Below, piece after piece: positions 1 to 45,985 of a stretch of DNA of 64,000 bases. Location: the NCBI RefSeq assembly GCF_905147045.1, contig NC_065897.1, positions 5,719,001 through 5,783,000 on the forward strand, given 5' to 3'. The notes below the pieces were generated by a model. It was not told the origin of the DNA. It did no database searches and saw only the letters and a list, made by a program, of their open reading frames with translations. The stretch comes from Nymphalis io (Eukaryota > Arthropoda > Insecta > Lepidoptera > Nymphalidae). The position numbers were made by a program, and so were the translations under genes. Positions within the stretch are counted from its first letter, which is position 1; the number at the start of each line of letters is the position of its first letter.

Positions 1-106
1 CAACTTCACCCCAAGATTCCTCACTAGCTTAGACTTATAACCCATTGAATTAAAAAAAAAACTGATCGTGTTACTATTTTCATTTTCATCTCAATTTTTG
101 TTACAG

Positions 107-34089
<33,983 letters not shown>

Positions 34090-34667
34090 TGTTGGTGTAT
34101 AGGACGCAATTTCCTAACATTTATTTTAATTTACATGATATAAATGTAATGTACAAAGTTTTTATATTAAGAGTGATGTATGTATTCCTGTTAGTATGTA
34201 TTTATTTATTAATAAAATAATTTTATTCAATAGCAAGTTTATTTATTTCACAAGTTAAATACAATCTAAGAGTTTTTTTGTACACCAATGATTTTTTTTT
34301 TTAAATGCTTTCAATTCTGGAATTCAATTAGATTGCCTGTGAATGTTGTAAATAGGATCATACTATCATATATTCTAGTTGACATTGAAAAAGTTATCTA
34401 TGGGCTTAGACAAGCTACTGACAAAATTTACGAAATAAAGATGATTGAAATCGCTTCAACCCGTTCATTGTATTCATCTAAGCCCAGGATCGCCGAACAT
34501 TTTGTCTATTGTTTATTGCCTTTTGGACGAATTGTATAGACAAATATTTTCTTTAAGGAATTTTATAAGTCAAATGTGAAGCATTTCAGCATTACTGTCT
34601 TAAGTTTAACCCTGCTTAAAAGTATTTCAAAACAGTGTTTTGTACTGTCTTCCAAGTGTCAATTATA

Positions 34668-37112
34668 TTATTTTGTTCCTTTATTCTTCTTAGGGAATAA
34701 GTTGACTTCAACGACGGTGCAGGAGAAGTTGCATTCATCATTGTAAAATGCAGATTTAAAGGTTATGTTTCCATATAAAAACATTCCTCCATAGTAATTT
34801 TTGGCTACTTCGGCAATATCTACGTTTAGAACGTGATTTGACTGAAATTTAAATAAAAAATACATATTTTACAATTTCTCACAATTCAAAAGCTTAGGAA
34901 GTAAGCGAAAAAACCCATAATGAGGAATAATATGAATATCAGCGCTCGACGCGTAGGTAGGTTGTAGCAATAATAATTTTTTTACATCTAGACTGTTAAG
35001 AAATTTCAATATAGCTGTGATCGAGGAAATGATTTAAGAGATCAATTAGTCGAATGAAATAAATGGCATACTTGTTTTTTAACAGAAAAATATCTATTAA
35101 TAAAATTACTAATATTAATAATTTACTCTCTAATTAATCCTAAAGCTCGTGTAAAGAGCCACCGCAATAGCCTAAGGGTTCAGATAAATCTTGCGATTTT
35201 CACATCACAGCTCACATATATAGGTGATACGTGTACGCTTGAACTATAAAAATTATCTGATGCCCTGACTTTTTAGTTAATTTTAAGATTTACATACATA
35301 TACAAATACAATACATTTAAAAATTGAGATATTATGTAAATATCTCAATTTGTATTGTGAATTAATGATATGATGAATGATAATGACATTGAAATAAAAC
35401 ATAAATTTTACTTACTTTTGTAAATCCACAATTTCGACTGACGTTAAATATTGTTAGAAACATTGCCTTCATGAAGAGGTGGTCGCAAGGGTTTTTCATT
35501 TGCAGTCTCACAAGTGGCTTGTTGTTTATCATAGAAACAATTTTTCCCTGTTTTATAAGATAAGATATTTAGAAAATTAAATGTAAGGTGTTATTTGAAC
35601 AGAAACTATGGAAATATTAGTCATCTTTTGTATTGTCAAATAAATGATGTAACAGTTAAAAAATACAATTGGATTTGTTTGTGAGCAAATATTTTCATCT
35701 GAAATTATCCCATGTTAACACTAATAGATCAGACAAATTATTGAATATACGCCTTTTAAAAAAATACCTGGTAATGCTTTGCTGGTATGTGAACGAGACC
35801 CGTAAAATGATAAATTTCTTTCCTGTTTTAAACTAAACTTTAAACCCACGATACCAGGTCTTCCCTAAGAAATATCTTTATAAATTTTATGTTTTTTTTA
35901 GTTTTTGTGATAGTGTTCGAACCCAAGCATGTCTTATGAATTTTCACTTGCGTAAATTATGTTTATAATTCATCTCGTACGTGGTGCACAAAAACTTCGT
36001 AGGAAATAACCATTTACTAGGTAGGGTTTTGTGCAAACATCGCCAATGTCTATCGGCAGTGGTGACCATTTACCATCAGGTGGCCCGTCTGTCTCTCCGT
36101 ATACTATAACATAAAAAAGAATAATCAACAGTCGAGTAGCGTGAATGAAATAATTTGGAGCTTCCAAATTATTTAATTCCAAAAGAGGAGAACATTGCCC
36201 AGCACTGAGACATTAAAGTTTATAGCTATGAAACTCTTACTGGCCATAATACAATTAAGGAACAGCTTAGTCTTAACTATATATAAAATATTACCCGGTT
36301 TATTGTGACATTTTCCTTGATCTCTAAGTTAATTATTAAATTTGTTTCATTGTGTACGTTTGCCGTTAAGTTGGTGCAGTCTCTTCTCTTTGGACCTTTG
36401 CAGACATCGAATTTTATAATTTTCAGTGAGAATTCACCCTTAAAAATATGTTCATTAACAGTGATAGAATGTAAATATTTTTAATTTACAAAAATGTTCA
36501 TTTAAAATGACATCTATTTAAAAAATAATATTAGCAATGCAAATAATTTTTTTTAGGAATTACTAATTTCCTATTTAACCCTCCAATTAAGCGTATCGCT
36601 CGTGCTAGGAGTGGGGACAACAATAGTCCGAATAATAGGCGGTTCTTACATCGCTTTGCGGCCCGTAAACCATATTGACTTTGAATCTAAAGTAAATGTT
36701 TTTAATGTACATAGATTATAGATATTTATGGAATAATAATAACGGTCACTTATAGCTCAAAATTTGGTAAATTTTTCGAGTACGATCCAGAACAGCCTAC
36801 GAAGCCAAAATCTAAATAGCTTAATTACAGAAGGAAGGCAACTATAATTGTAATACTATTGAGTTATAATGTTTTTTATTTTAAATTATTTGTATTTTTA
36901 AGATTTTAGAATAAAGGAGGTGATATAGCATTTTAGTTATATTTCGAAATCCATGATGGATAATGGACAAATTACGGATGACTAGAAATATTTGAAAATA
37001 TACCGATAAATTTTATTAAAAAACTTACATAGTTTTTTGGCGTTACGGATACAGCTATATAAAGTACTTGAAAAACGATAAAAACATGACCAATAAAAAT
37101 GCGTTTCAACAT
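34668..37112 (-). CDS. Small secreted cysteine-containing protein, possibly DUF1091/MD-2-like
   Basis: Four exons, 37112-37029, 36438-36295, 35547-35416 and 34841-34668, all phase 0, giving 177 residues and a TAA stop. Residues 1-23 form a basic-then-hydrophobic signal peptide (MLKRIFIGHVFIVF...). The mature part has Cys-containing segments KFDVCKG, RRDCTNL, NPCDH, SRNCGF and NDECNFSC, two or more N-glycosylation sequons (NLT, NVT, NVS, NIT) and a final stretch LYGNITF...TVVEVNLFP. The layout (about 180 residues, signal peptide, few conserved cysteines, beta-rich C-terminus) resembles the insect DUF1091/MD-2-related secreted lipid-binding proteins, but this is a weak resemblance from memory. 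The gene is tail-to-tail with lipase 1, 578 bp apart. A GATAAG motif (CTTATC on plus, about 37183) sits roughly 70 bp upstream; its use is speculative. Confidence 0.8.
35999..36118 (+). mobile_element. Fragment of the ~285-bp SINE
   Basis: GGTAGGGTTTTGTGCAAAC fused to GTGGTGACCATTTACCATCA, an internal deletion like 11849-12025. In an intron of the small secreted-protein gene. Confidence 0.55.
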
Positions 37113-37376
37113 GTTTAATTTTTTTAATGAAATGAACTATGTTATATTATTTGTATTTGAATATAATATTTGTAGATTAAATCTTATCGTGTGTTTAATT
37201 TGCCATGACTATATAAAAATTTGGCTATTATTATAATGAAGTCTTGTTATCTGTCATTATATCAATGTTATTGGCGCTGTTCAGTCATTTTAATCGTTCT
37301 GCAAACGACTCGGGAAGTTGCTAGATAGTAGAGTAAATGCCAACGCTACCACATGAATGAGGGGATATATAGGCGA

Positions 37377-38495
37377 CTAGATGTGCCCGTGGTTTCACCC
37401 GCGTATACTAACTTAAAAAAATCACTAAGAGCAGACTTATAATATTTCAGTATATACAAAATTTTTAGTTTTATTTTCGTTGGATATTAGTATTTATTTG
37501 GTTTTTGCCGTACCCAGATCTAGATAGGGCAACACACAATTGAATTCATACATGAGAAAAACATTATTCCCTTAAATCTATTCCGACATACTTGCATGTC
37601 TTTCCCTGTGCTTTATTTATTGTGACTGCAATCGATATCTTCATAGGGAATTGTGTCCTTTTAAAACTAAAAAGTAAGTCTGTTTATTTAATAAGTACTT
37701 ATTATCAACTAACCGACTAAGTGGTTCATTTTTCGCCCAGAGAATCGGAATAGCGATTCAAATGGGAAATGTTGCTATCATTCTTGCCACTATTTCACGC
37801 GGTCACGATTTGTAATATTTTTAACAATTTTTATTCGTCTTTATTTGAGGCTTTCATTTGTCATTTGTCAAACTAACCGATAAGTATTAATTTAACAAAA
37901 CCATGAATATATACATACATATATGCTGAAACGAAAGGAAATACCTATCTAACCTATAAACTTTAACTTACAAAGTTATTTACATTTCGATATCTTTTAT
38001 AAGAATTAATATTTTATAAAAACTACTTTGCAAACAATGCATTATCTTAGAACAAATTTTACTACCATATAAAAGGTTATAGTCAACAGACCTCTTTTAA
38101 CTTTGTTTTGTAAATATAAACTTTGAATCATCATTTTACAGACTATCATTTATAGGTAGCTTAAGTTTCAGCTAATTCAATTGAACAATTATTTTATAGC
38201 AATTTTATCATACAAATGTTCGACGTGATTCTTTAAATTGACATAAGTTTATTATTTATTAACCGATTTAAATAAAACAAACACAAAATTTTAAGTGAAG
38301 TTAGCCGTAATATATTAGTGAAAACCGCACTCAAATCCGTGAAACCGTTTCTAAGATTAGCGTGCACAAACGCACAGATAAACAGACAAACAAAAATTCT
38401 AACAATCCTTGTTTTTTGTTCTATTGCGTTGATGGGCATTTATCATTAATAGTTTAACTATATATCTTCCATGTACAGACAGCGATCAGTTACAG
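37377..38495 (-). mobile_element. Helitron remnant with helicase C-terminal relic (copy 1)
   Basis: On the minus strand, 37690-37500 encodes FPMKISIAVTINKAQGKT and KYVGIDLRE followed by a stop, the C-terminal part of a Pif1-like Helitron helicase. The 3' end has the lepidopteran Helitron hairpin (ACGCGGGTGAAACCACGGG) and terminates in CTAG (37377-37380) followed by T, as Helitrons do. Homology with copy 2 runs to about 38495. Frame is broken, so it is inactive. Confidence 0.65.
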
Positions 38496-38625
38496 ATTTA
38501 TTACATGTATAGATGTCCCGATTTTGGCCATGGCCATTCTCAAGGGAGAGTAAACAACTGTGCAGGACATGCTATGTCAATAATAGTTATGTAAATCGGT
38601 ATGATTAATACCTTATATTTTCGAT

Positions 38626-38800
38626 GCGCCACCTACCTTGGAAATATGCTATATTCCTTGTGATCGTATAGAACTGGTTCACACACCCTTCAAACCGGAA
38701 CACAACAATACTAAGTTTTGCTGTTTGACGTTAGTGTTATGTGTTTAGCAGGTACTACCTACCCAGATGAGCTTGCACAAAGCCTTACCACTAATGTGTA
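38626..38800 (-). mobile_element. Partial copy of the ~285-bp SINE
   Basis: Matches around CACACCCTTCAAACCGGAAC and GAGCTTGCACAAAGCC. Adjacent to Helitron copy 1. Confidence 0.6.
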
Positions 38801-39331
38801 GTTGTGTGAGTGTAGATAATGTAGTAAATATTATTGAATATAGAAGTTTGTATTTCATTTAATTAATAATTTTTAAATGACGGGTAGTCTTCAAGAGAGC
38901 AATGTCATTTACATTTTAATACATACTTATGTTGTTTATTGTGTATATACTGTTATGATACGAGATGTTAAGATTATTTTTTCAAGCTTTTTGTAATTTA
39001 TAACATGTGTCGTGGCGTATTTCTTGCTCGTTTGTAGTTGCTAGGCATTCGCGGTGTAACGTGTAGTCCATGCGATTGCGTCGAATACGTGGCATGAAAG
39101 CGTTGTCATATAAATGCGTCCTTATTTATATTACAACTCGCGCAGATAACAGCCATATCTGAATAAAAGAAAAGATCAAAATAACAATTTACGCTAACAT
39201 AGAAACTCAAAATTGAATGACGTCGAATGTAGTAAAATTATCAAACTTGAAGGTTAACGTCAAACGTTAAACATCATCTTTAAAAAACGATGTTCACTAA
39301 ACAGCGCTTGAAATGTGAAACGTAATTACTG

Positions 39332-40342
39332 ATGGTTTCCAACGTTGCTAGTTTCATCCTAAAGTTCTGTAGTCTAGGTATTGTAATAGCTGCGGCATTT
39401 TTATGGGCTAGTGCAAATGTGGACTCTAGGCCCAAGAACAGAGATGAGCAAACATTAATAGGAGGAGCACTATGGTCACAAACTCAGATCCCAGTAGGAC
39501 TTATTATATCTATGGTTGTTGATGAGGAACTATATTTTTTCTTACACGCTTATTTACTATTTGCTGGCTTTTTAATACTAAGTGCAACTGGTGTCATTTT
39601 AGTGAGTATTGAATTCAATAATTAGATATTGTAGTAGTAGAGTAACAGGCAGTTAATGTCCCATTGATGGGGAAGTTCTCCTCTTTAGGGTTTATAGCTA
39701 ATTCCATTATTCTGCTTCAATGCGGGTTGAGATACGCATGTATATGAAAATTCAATGGTGGTTTAAATTCACGTGGTCTAACTTTTGGGGAATTTAGATT
39801 GCATAAGTCCAACTAAAATTATATATTTTCTTCGTATTTTTTATATAAGTTTTGATTTTTCTATTGAAACAATTATCTTATCAGCCTACATGTAAATATA
39901 TTAGTAGTTGAATTTATATGCTGTTTATATACTTTGCATGTATTATAGGAAGGATGACGAAAGTCCATAGGCATAGTTACATATTGATAATGATAGAACC
40001 TAAAACGATGTGTCCCTTATGTCAAGTATTTACTAACTTTAAAATTTTAGCATAGCAACATAAAGTATTGATGTTTATCGGTAGAAATAATGAGTTGTAG
40101 GCCAGTAAAAACTTCCCACAATTGACAAGTCTTCTAAAAGTATGATTTGTGGTTTATTATATTATTCGTTTCAGATTACACTTGAATGTAAAAAACTAAA
40201 AAAGCGACCATCATCAATTACAATAAGTACTATAACGCATCCGAGGTGGCCTTTTGATAAAACATACTTTAGCATTGGAGTGTTGGCACAATTAGCTGCT
40301 TTTTTGACTTTAGCCGATTTTATACTGATTATAATAAAATAA
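39332..40342 (+). CDS. Unrecognised multi-pass membrane protein, 145 residues
   Basis: Two exons, 39332-39601 and 40175-40342, phase 0 with donor GTGAGT and acceptor TTTCAG; 145 residues. Hydrophobic segments at about 6-26, 50-63 (short), 68-92 and 118-144 suggest three or four membrane helices. A polar stretch between them contains DSRPKNRDEQ, and a basic loop (KKLKKRPSS) lies between the last two helices. There is no signal peptide other than the first helix. The start ATG at 39332 is the first in frame and follows an in-frame stop. AATAAA at 40360-40365 lies 18 nt after the stop. I do not recognise the family. It is the first gene of a plus-strand run of small membrane-protein genes that reaches 51.5 kb. 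Confidence 0.68.
39995..40105 (-). repeat. Decayed fragment of the ~285-bp SINE
   Basis: Weak match (CGATGTGTCCCTTATGTC, AAGTATTGATG) inside the intron of the 145-residue membrane-protein gene. Confidence 0.35.
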
Positions 40343-41303
40343 AATGATTTTTTTTTGTAAATAAAAAAGTTCTACGATTATTTATTATTTCTGTAATAAA
40401 TAGTAAAGAGAGAACATTTATTGTACATTAGTCATTTATTAAGTTTCTGAAGTTTAAGTGAAGGTTCATCATCATCAATCATCGTTGAACTAAGGTCTCG
40501 CTCTTGAGGTGAAGATTTGAAGTTCATTCCAATGCGGTTTGGTGGGTACATAATTTCATCCAACACATGCAAGATTCTTTTTTAAAATCTATACTTACGA
40601 AAAAGGCATAGTTTTCTTTTAAAAAACTATGTATATTTCGATATATAAAAACAGGCAGGTATAGAAACTCTTGAGCTATTTGGTAGACCAAGTTTCGATA
40701 TAGTAAATTTTATTATTATAGATTTAGCTGCTCTTCGCAGTTTCAGATTATTGACATTACAAGCTTGAATTTTTGTTCTCGTTTCAATAATCGATAAAAA
40801 TTTACTGGCGATTGAATACTTCTTTGTTTAGTTTATTTGTATATCATTTGCTGATGTAGTGTTGCGATAAAATATAATGCTATATAGTCACACTAACTAT
40901 TATTTGTTGGACAATTCATATTTGGTAAACTAAAAGGATCATCACTGAGTATTTAATCACACACTAGAAGATTTACTATGAGTGTTATATTAATATAATA
41001 TTACTTCGTCAGCGTTTGCCGGCGGTACAAACAGGTGATTGGTATCTATTCTAGTCATATATTTGGGCGCGTATAGATTCCCCAAGCAACACAATTGGAC
41101 GCAATTTTTTTCCCCGAAATATATAAAATTAAAAAAAAAACGTGTTGAGAAAAAACTAAAAGGAAAGTTTAAAAAGATTTTTGTTGATAACTTTTTTTAA
41201 AAGACGACGCTTGAGAGGACGCTTATTAGTATTAAATATTATTTGATTATAGCTCTAAATCTCATTGAACTAAGTGGATTGTTGTAATTACTATTATTTA
41301 TTA

Positions 41304-41312
41304 TATATAAAT
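41304..41312 (+). promoter_or_regulatory. TATA box of tiny membrane peptide gene 1
   Basis: TATATAAAT about 97 bp upstream of the micro-exon ATG at 41409. The region is AT-rich, so chance occurrence is possible. Confidence 0.3.
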
Positions 41313-41408
41313 GCTTTCATTGTTCGATTGTAATAAGTGTAGTTAGAACACTTTAGTTATTGAGTGATGACAAGCAAATTTCTACAACAACAACGCACTT
41401 ATTCCAAT

Positions 41409-42318
41409 ATGCCCTTGGTATTGTAAGTATATTATAGGTTATAACTAATTAATATATTTAAATACTAACCGAAGAACGTAGATTGACATCCGAGCAATCA
41501 TCAGAGTTTTACGGTCTCACTTATAAACGTTGTCTAGTGGGTTATTAGTTGAACTTTTTCTTTTGAATGTCAAATCAATAATGACAGAAAGAGATAAATC
41601 ATTGTTCAATAAGCAGTCGTGAAGCAACATTTAAAAGTAAGGGTAATCGTATACTGTCGAAAGAAGTGTGCAAGGCATATATTTATTAGTTTCATGTAAT
41701 ATTGAATTTGGAAATATCTATCACGAATAACGATAATTCCCAATGGTCTTCGGCGAGAAAATATGAATTGTCAACTTTCGCAAAGGTGTTTCTAACAATA
41801 CTTAAATTATAGAGGTAAGATATCTGCGAAAATGAGAATTGCTTAATTTAAATATAATTTTTTTTTTTTATAGAATAGGAAGGTGGACGAGCATATGGGC
41901 CACCTGATGGTAAGTGGTCACCAAACGCCCTTAGACATTGGCATTGTAAGAAATGTCAACTATCGCTTATAGCCAATGCGCCACCAACCTTGGGAACTAA
42001 GATTTTATGTCCTTTGTGCCTGTAATTACACTGGCTCACTCACCCTTCAAACCGGAACACAACAATATCAAGTATTGCTGTTTTGTGGTAGAATATCTGA
42101 TGAGTGGGTGGTACCTGCCCAGACGAGCTTGCACAAAGCCCTACCACCAGTACATATATAGGTGGTTGAAATATATATTGTATGTACGTTATTTCTTTTC
42201 CAGTCTAATTATTACTGGACTTTTGGCTTTTGGGGCTTATTGGACTACAAAATACATTGTGAGTGCGCCCGAGACAACGACCTTTAATTTCAACACTACA
42301 GTGACATCTAGGCTTTAA
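41409..42318 (+). CDS. Tiny single-pass membrane peptide 1 (42 residues)
   Basis: Predicted exons 41409-41422 (14 nt, ATG CCC TTG GTA TT with donor GTAAGT) and 42204-42318, joined in phase 2 (TT|T). The 42-residue product has a helix at about 4-22 containing ITGLLAFGAYWTTKY, followed by a short hydrophilic tail with the N-glycosylation sequon NTT. The tail is therefore probably luminal or extracellular. It shares exon design and the (T/G)xxxxFGxYW-xxKY pattern with the genes at 45082, 47811 and 49721. A TATATAAAT box at 41304-41312 lies about 100 bp upstream of the ATG. A nearly full-length SINE (41870-42152) sits in its intron. Function unknown. Too short for ordinary gene finders; the repeated design across neighbours is the main evidence. 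Confidence 0.6.
41517..41642. mobile_element. Short MITE with ACTTATAAACGTTG-type ends
   Basis: Left end CACTTATAAACGTTGTCTAG and right end GAAGCAACATTTAAAAGTAA are imperfect inverted repeats around TGACAGAAAGAGA. In the intron of peptide gene 1. Confidence 0.5.
41870..42152 (-). mobile_element. Lepidopteran ~285-bp SINE, near full length
   Basis: Same family as 26676-26962 in the opposite orientation, with a long T-run (its A tail) at the left end. Inserted in the intron of tiny membrane peptide gene 1. Nearly identical to the copy at 62092-62374, so insertion is recent. Confidence 0.78.
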
Positions 42319-45081
42319 AGATGACTACGTGGTTCATTATGAGTGTACGTAATGATATTTGTATATAAATCAGCTAAATTATCATTACACTTGGATATGC
42401 TATGAGTCTAGAGCCAATGTCAGTTAATAATGAATGCTAAAATGATTACTTAACTTATAAATAAGAAGGCAGCCAATGTAAAAGTACTGTACTTATAACA
42501 TTGTTAATACGTTATAATACTTTTATTTCGTAGAATATAATTTAAGTCATTATTAAATATATGTTATTAGTATGCTTATATTGATCTAGTTTCATTGAAG
42601 ATTATTTTTGTATGTGTCAAATAGGATAATACAAGTACTTACTATCAACTCATATATATATTTAATTAGTCCAATGTAATCGTTATATATTTAATTCATT
42701 TTCCTATTGTTAACAAATAATAAGTAAATTAAATAAGAATGATATTAAATGTTTTTTTTTTAATTTTCCTAAAATATTATGTCCGTCAAGGGACACCAGG
42801 CAGATGTGAAACATAGAAATTGATGTTTATTGATAAAATATATAATTAAAGAAAACCAATAAAAAAATTGGTGTGAAATAATAAAATACATAGTGTCCTT
42901 AATAAAATAAATGTATATTTATTATAATTATTATATTATATGTATAGAAATAAAGAATATACGATACACGACACCCACCAGGGATAGAGAGCGGGATCGG
43001 AGCAGATGCATGATAACATAAGAGAGCGTCATGCCGTTTGTCGTCATAGCACACAAGTCGGTTTTACTCCGAAGACGCGCTAATAAACTTTTCACAACCA
43101 ATAAAAACATTAAAAATTTACTGCATAATACAAATACTAGTATAATTAAATTGATTTTATAATTACTTAAAAAATTACTATCAACTCTTATATATACTGT
43201 ATTTTTAGACCATGGTGTTCGTAAGTTTGAAACAGCTTAGAAAACATATATATGTAGTTCAATCACAACTGATAGCATTCAATTAAAAACTAGTACATTA
43301 ATGTACTAGCTTTACTAATGCTGTCATCACGCTGACTTTCTTGTTTCTTGCCGTATGTAGAAGCGACATTCCAAACCAGTTGGAATGGTATGGAAGCTTT
43401 ATATTGCTTGTTTTTATGTAATAGCCAACTTGAATAAAGTGTATTTGATTTTGTGTTATAGAAAACACAAAAGGTTTTCTTGAGAGATAAAGAGATGTAA
43501 AGGTGTCAAATAATTTCTGAAGTAATTATCTTATTTCTTATCTTTATTAACAGCATTCATTCCATCGTATTACATTTTACTAGGATCACTTAATTTTTTT
43601 TATCTTAATACGCGAAAAGGCAATTTACTTGCTTTTTTACAACCTGCAGTTTAAAATGTTATTAAATGACGTATTCTTATTAATTATTAGAAACCTAAAG
43701 AAATAAGGAAGTTTTATTGACAACAGGTGTCCATCGCGGCGGTCACTGATCGTCATAAGCATACGAGTATTATGCATTGGTATGTCATTGCTATTTAAGG
43801 AAGAGGAATTTTCCAATTTCATCTATTTTTCCTATGCAATTAAAAATACTTTTAATAACGGAGTTTGTTTTGCTTCATATTTTATTTGTTATTTAAGAAA
43901 AAATCATAGTGTCCGTCCCTGCTTCGCACGGGTAAAATATAGTTCTGCATAAAGGTTTATATTAAAGAAACATACAAAAAAAAAATTGTCATATGCGTGT
44001 GGCAGAATTTTTTTCACATGCATTTTTTCTTACCGCCGAGCGCAAAAATTACGAACATGAAATTTTAGTTATATTTGTTTGTTAAAACCTGTATTTATCG
44101 ATTAAGATTCACGTGCCAGCGGGCTAGCCAGTGGGCCTTCTCTGCTCTACAGGCTCGAACTGTTTAATATAGGCAAACGGATGTTTAGAGGTATAGGTGG
44201 TCTGTTTCGTGGGATCGTACAATATGTTCAGCTCGCTAATCAAATATCATCTTAGGTAACACATGTCATTGTTCATTTTATGAAAGAGTAAGGCTCTGAT
44301 TTACTGCTCATCAAATATTTTTTATTTTCTCAAGATGTCCTTGTCTTTGGTGTAGTTATCTTACATTGTTTTGATTTACATTATTTTTGGTGTACGTGTA
44401 TGTTGTATTAATCCCTATTTATAAAAAATTAATAATTTTTAATTAAGATTTCGCCGATTGATTTTTATTATAACAATGATATTATTTATTATTTAATTTT
44501 GACATTTTAAAAAATTACTGATGATTTTTTGTTACTTTTAATTTGAATTTGATTAGATTAAATCTGGAAGTGCTATATGTACACTCTAATATGCATAATT
44601 GACATGCATATTAGATATAGTGTTATTGTTTTATAATTATTTTTTTAATGCTTTATATGTATGTTGTAAGTGTGCTATTACAAATAAATAAAAATAAATC
44701 CCCAAGCATCATAAACAAAACAACGATTACTGATGACATCTGATTAAATTATCTATTAAAAACTTTGTAAATATTTGTGAAAGTGTCTGTTGTTAACATT
44801 CAAAACTCATTCATTTGTTTAGAATATATAATAATTGAAAATTAATAATATAATGTAAAAATAAATATATTCGAATGTATATTTTTTACGTCGAATAGAA
44901 TAAAAGAGAATACCTTCAGGATTTTGTATCTGACATCAATTAGTTTAATGAAAATGGCATAACATGGAAAAACCTTTACTTTAAAGATGTTATGAAGTTT
45001 CAAAAAGAATTAATCAGTTGTTAGAAAAATCACTTTCAGATAGCAGTTACAAGATTCTTAACAAGAACTATAATATTAAAA
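42319..45081. other. AT-rich spacer between peptide genes 1 and 2
   Basis: 2.8 kb without a supported gene. A degenerate tRNA-headed SINE lies at about 43990-44155. An isolated ATGGTGTTC before GTAAGT near 43212 mimics a micro-exon but has no partner exon in the right phase. Confidence 0.4.
43990..44155 (-). repeat. Degenerate family-2 SINE
   Basis: Weak match: CATGCATTTTTTCTTACCGCCGAGC, ATTAAGATTCACG and GGGCTAGCCAGTGGGCC in family order. Confidence 0.35.
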
Positions 45082-45355
45082 ATGGCTTTTGGATTGTAGG
45101 TAACCTTCCAAATATTATTCCAAATTACATGAATAAGTCTTGTTTAATATATATATATATTTATTTTCAAGTTTATTAGTAACCTTCGTGATAGCGTTCG
45201 GAATGTACTGGGGAATGAAGTACAGTCTCATGCCTGTGGAAAGGGTGAACATCTCTACTCTACCTACAACTATAAGTGAAACCGTTCCGGTCTTCACCGA
45301 CACCGTACCAACAACAGACTCATATAGACGGCATAATTATATCCTTTTTGAATAA
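45082..45355 (+). CDS. Tiny single-pass membrane peptide 2 (65 residues)
   Basis: Exons 45082-45095 (14 nt, ATG GCT TTT GGA TT with donor GTAGGT) and 45172-45355, phase 2 (TT|T). The 65-residue product has a helix at about 4-22 with LLVTFVIAFGMYWGMKY and a longer Thr/Ser/Val-rich tail with sequon NIS. The stop TAA overlaps an AATAAA (45352-45357). The intron is only 76 bp, which makes this the clearest instance of the family's micro-exon layout. An arthropod-type initiator TCAGT occurs about 70 bp upstream (near 45011). Function unknown. Donor GTAGGT is less standard than those of the sister genes. Confidence 0.6.
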
Positions 45356-45773
45356 AGAAGTACTTCTACATATTTGTTGTTAAAGGTCTATAAAATTTCT
45401 ATTCTCAAATACATTTAAATATAATTTTGATATTATTGAAAAACATCAAATTTATTTTTTATTATATTTATTAGTCATCTGTAGTTATTTGTAAATTGCA
45501 GGATATTTTATTTGTATGTATGATACCTTTGCCTTAATTACACGATTGCTATTTTAATGTTATAAAAAAATTAATTATTTTTTTAAATTGTTTGTTAACT
45601 TTCTGATCTATGTGCCTTTTACTTCTTTAAATATTTTTGTATAGTGATATTGTTGCAGTGATGTTAGTAGAAATTAACCATTTAATGACCACTGAAAAGC
45701 AGTGTGGATTTATATTTTGAGTATTTACTGAATGTAGATTTTTTACATTGCTGCATATAATATTCTCTCATCA

Positions 45774-45985
45774 GTCGTTCGCTCTTGACAGAGTGGTCGT
45801 GGTTGACAATGACGTATCGTTTTTGGCAAATGTGGCCCCCGCTATGTGTCCCCATTTGATGCGGTCTTCAGCATCTCTAGAACATTGGAATATGGAGGTC
45901 TGTGTTGCAGCTTTTATAATGTCTGTCCAACGCTTGGGTACTCGACCGCGCGACCGTTTGCCTTCTACTTGCCCTATATAACAAT
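45774..45985 (-). mobile_element. C-terminal relic of a LINE reverse transcriptase
   Basis: Minus-strand frame contains VEGKRSRGRVPKRWTDIIKA and, later, CSRDAEDRIKWGHI. The G(K/R)RxxGRxxxRWxDxI...DRxxW pattern is typical of the end of many non-LTR endonuclease-reverse transcriptase proteins. The piece has an open frame to a stop, but nothing upstream of it remains. Confidence 0.6.

Noticed and set aside
41976..42161. Repeated open frame starting MRHQPWELRFYV (also 62201 and 26625)
   Set aside because: It is translated from the ~285-bp SINE; the same words recur wherever that SINE is present.
43212..43220. ATGGTGTTC before GTAAGT, like a micro-exon
   Set aside because: Would be phase 0, unlike the phase-2 family, and no matching second exon follows before 45082.
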